Below, piece after piece: positions 30,838-32,654 of a stretch of DNA of 32,654 nucleotides; position 1 is the first letter of the stretch, and each line of letters opens with the position of its first letter. A program made the position numbers and the translations under genes. Source of the DNA: Pelargonium nanum (lineage: Eukaryota > Streptophyta > Magnoliopsida > Geraniales > Geraniaceae); the NCBI GenBank assembly GCA_036897485.1, contig JAYMTF010000622.1, positions 1 to 32,654 on the forward strand, in the 5' to 3' direction. The notes under the pieces are model-generated. The model was not told the origin of the DNA. It saw only the letters and a list, made by a program, of their open reading frames with translations, and made no database searches.

Positions 30838-32654
30838 TAGGAGTTGGTGACCAGTTCCACTGATTAAGCTTTGTCATTAAATGGGTTCGGATGAGCCAAG
30901 ACGCAATTTCACTCTTTGGTTCGAATTTGGTCTCTTCTTGATATGTGTAATTTAAATGAAAAACAATTTAATAATTCTTAACTATCAAATTCGTCCTTTG
31001 TGCATTACTTATTTGCAAAGCTAACTCCTTTCACGACCCTAAAATCGCATTTTCACGAATGAAGTAGTTTTTGATAATTAGATCATATATATTTTGCTTC
31101 AAAAAATGAATATATATTTATTTTCGATGCCCATAATAAGAATATAAAACATGTCGGCCTCAATTAATGGACTCTCGTGACAGTATATAAGGAAGATGGT
31201 AATTGAAGATACAAGCTTTTTTTCGAAAAATTAGACAGTCACAAATTCACATGTGTATTAAATGTCCACGTCATCTCATTTTCACTAAACTTGAGTCCTC
31301 ATCCAAGGTCCTCCGTCGTAAATCTCCATACAGCCACGTCTCCAATGTCACTAACCTCTATATATTTAGTCAAATTTTACTATAAATTCAAGAATTTTCG
31401 GGTAAAAATATATTCTAAGGGTGTTGCCTAGCCTCTAGAATACTTCATACAACTAATAAATTGTTCTCATTTTGAAGGATATGCTCTCTTTTTTTTTTTT
31501 TTTTTTAAAAGGATATGTTTTGTTTCTTTTCTCTGCATCAAGTGATTGGATGGAAGTTGTGGGCTTGAAGGCCCAACTATAATTGCAAAGTGAAGTAGAC
31601 TATGCCCAGATGCATGAGATGACATTGTGAAGAAAGGTTAGTTGCTTTGGTGAGTATTGGTGTGGGCTTTACCTCATTCAGCCCAAAACTATCAACCATT
31701 GGTCACTCAATCCATAGCAAATCTGTCCAGTTAAGACTGCCCACATTAAATATTTGGAGTTTGATATTACTTTATAGTTTTAACTTTTAAGGCACATCAA
31801 ACAGTGAGATTGTGGTAGAGATTGACTTTGATTATCATGATGAGAATTGGATTGTTGCATTGGTTACAACATCTTTATCACAATGAAAGCTTGGCCCATT
31901 GGAGCTGCTTCTTGTTTGTTTGTTTAAATGGAGTTACAGTTCCCAGAAGATTCCTCTCATCTATTCGAAAATTACCTTATTGTCTTCGAAAAGTACGGAT
32001 TCGATCGAACTAATTTTTTGATAAAATATACTGATTTTATAATGTCATACTAACTTGCGAAATATTAGATGTTGTTTTCCTAGATGAGATCAACATGATT
32101 TGTCAATGCAGTCGATTGAATATGACCAGTTAATGTAGTTTACATAACTCAATTCATGCATATGTTGATTATATGAAACCATATCAAGTTGTTGATATTA
32201 TTAAGTTGTTTCTATATATTCTAATGTTTATTTTGATCATTTTAACGGTTAATACTTCTTTACAGTTGTTTTTATCTAAATATGCAATGACACAATTGCA
32301 AAACTCAACTTCTTAAAACAAAATTTTCAATAGTGTTACCAAACAAGACCTTTAATGCTCTAACTGGATAAGATAACTACTTTATATAATGGGTCTCAAC
32401 TCTCATACCCTCAAAAATTACAGGATATAATCTAAATATTCGAAGAAAAATATCATTCTGTATGATAAACACCAAGATCATGATTACAGTTTCCACAGCA
32501 ATATATGCAGTGAAAATACATTTTACATTTAACTAAATTATTTTAAATAAAAATGATCATTAGAATCAAAGTCTTGGTTTGAGTTTATTGACCAAGTTAG
32601 CTGAAATGTCAAGAGGTTTCCAATCTTGGTCCACAAGTGATCTGCTGAAGTATT
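30838..32654. other. Intergenic DNA to the end of the window
   Basis: No gene was recognised. An 18-base T run is at 31489-31506. A MITE-like end (GTGTTACCAAACAAGACCTTTAATG, 32335-32359; reverse complement AAAGGTCTTGTTTGGTAACAC) is present without an identifiable partner end. Open frames at 31203-31385 and 31822-32013 show no motifs. Confidence 0.45.

Noticed and set aside
1-32654. CRISPR array, bacterial operon, organellar insert or viral genome
   Set aside because: No regularly spaced repeats, no bacterial gene spacing or ribosome sites, and no organellar or viral protein recognised.

Overview
This window looks like nuclear DNA from a eudicot land plant. It is AT-rich, has GT-AG introns with T-rich 3' ends, and carries genes of plant-specific families (GIR1-type EAR repressor, OVATE family protein). 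The intergenic DNA is littered with tRNA-derived SINEs, LINE/RNase-H relics, a miniature LTR element (TRIM) and MITE-like pieces. I cannot fix the species; a rosid-like dicot fits but is not proven. Nothing bacterial, viral, organellar or CRISPR-like was seen.

Four protein-coding genes are well supported. (1) A GIR1/GIR2-like small repressor on the + strand at about 8.8-9.36 kb has an EAR motif and a CPxC...CPxC C-terminal block. (2) An RRM plus CCHC-zinc-knuckle plus RS-like protein lies on the - strand, CDS 14934-16853, with one intron in its 5' leader. (3) A ubiquitin E2 variant of the UEV1C/UEV1D (MMZ) type lies on the + strand, 17779-20207, in four coding exons giving 146 aa. (4) An intronless OVATE family protein of the OFP13/15-like group lies on the + strand, 26838-27629, and is markedly GC-richer than its surroundings. 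Genes 2 and 3 are head to head and share a compact promoter rich in palindromic site II (TGGGCC/T) elements, the pattern expected of housekeeping genes. UEV1 works with UBC13 in K63-linked ubiquitination, the RRM protein is probably involved in RNA processing, and GIR1 and OFP are transcriptional repressors in development. The genes are not otherwise functionally linked.

Layout: 1-8.1 kb is gene-poor and holds a SINE with a 16-bp target duplication, two MITE-like elements and a degraded LINE RNase H domain. 8.1-9.4 kb is the GIR1-like gene. 9.4-14.9 kb has no convincing protein gene but shows several plausible minus-strand splice sites downstream of the RRM gene. 14.9-17.5 kb is the RRM gene and 17.6-20.2 kb is UEV1, with a TRIM in its first intron. 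20.2-26.6 kb is gene-poor, with an RNase H relic and a copia-type LTR/PBS relic. 26.6-27.6 kb is the OFP gene. 27.6-32.65 kb is gene-poor, with a LINE tail and a second SINE with a near-perfect target duplication.

I did not find a clear new biological system. The observations most worth checking are the in-frame N-terminal extension of GIR1 across its leader intron, the possible multi-intron 3' region of the RRM gene, the bidirectional site II promoter and the intronic TRIM.
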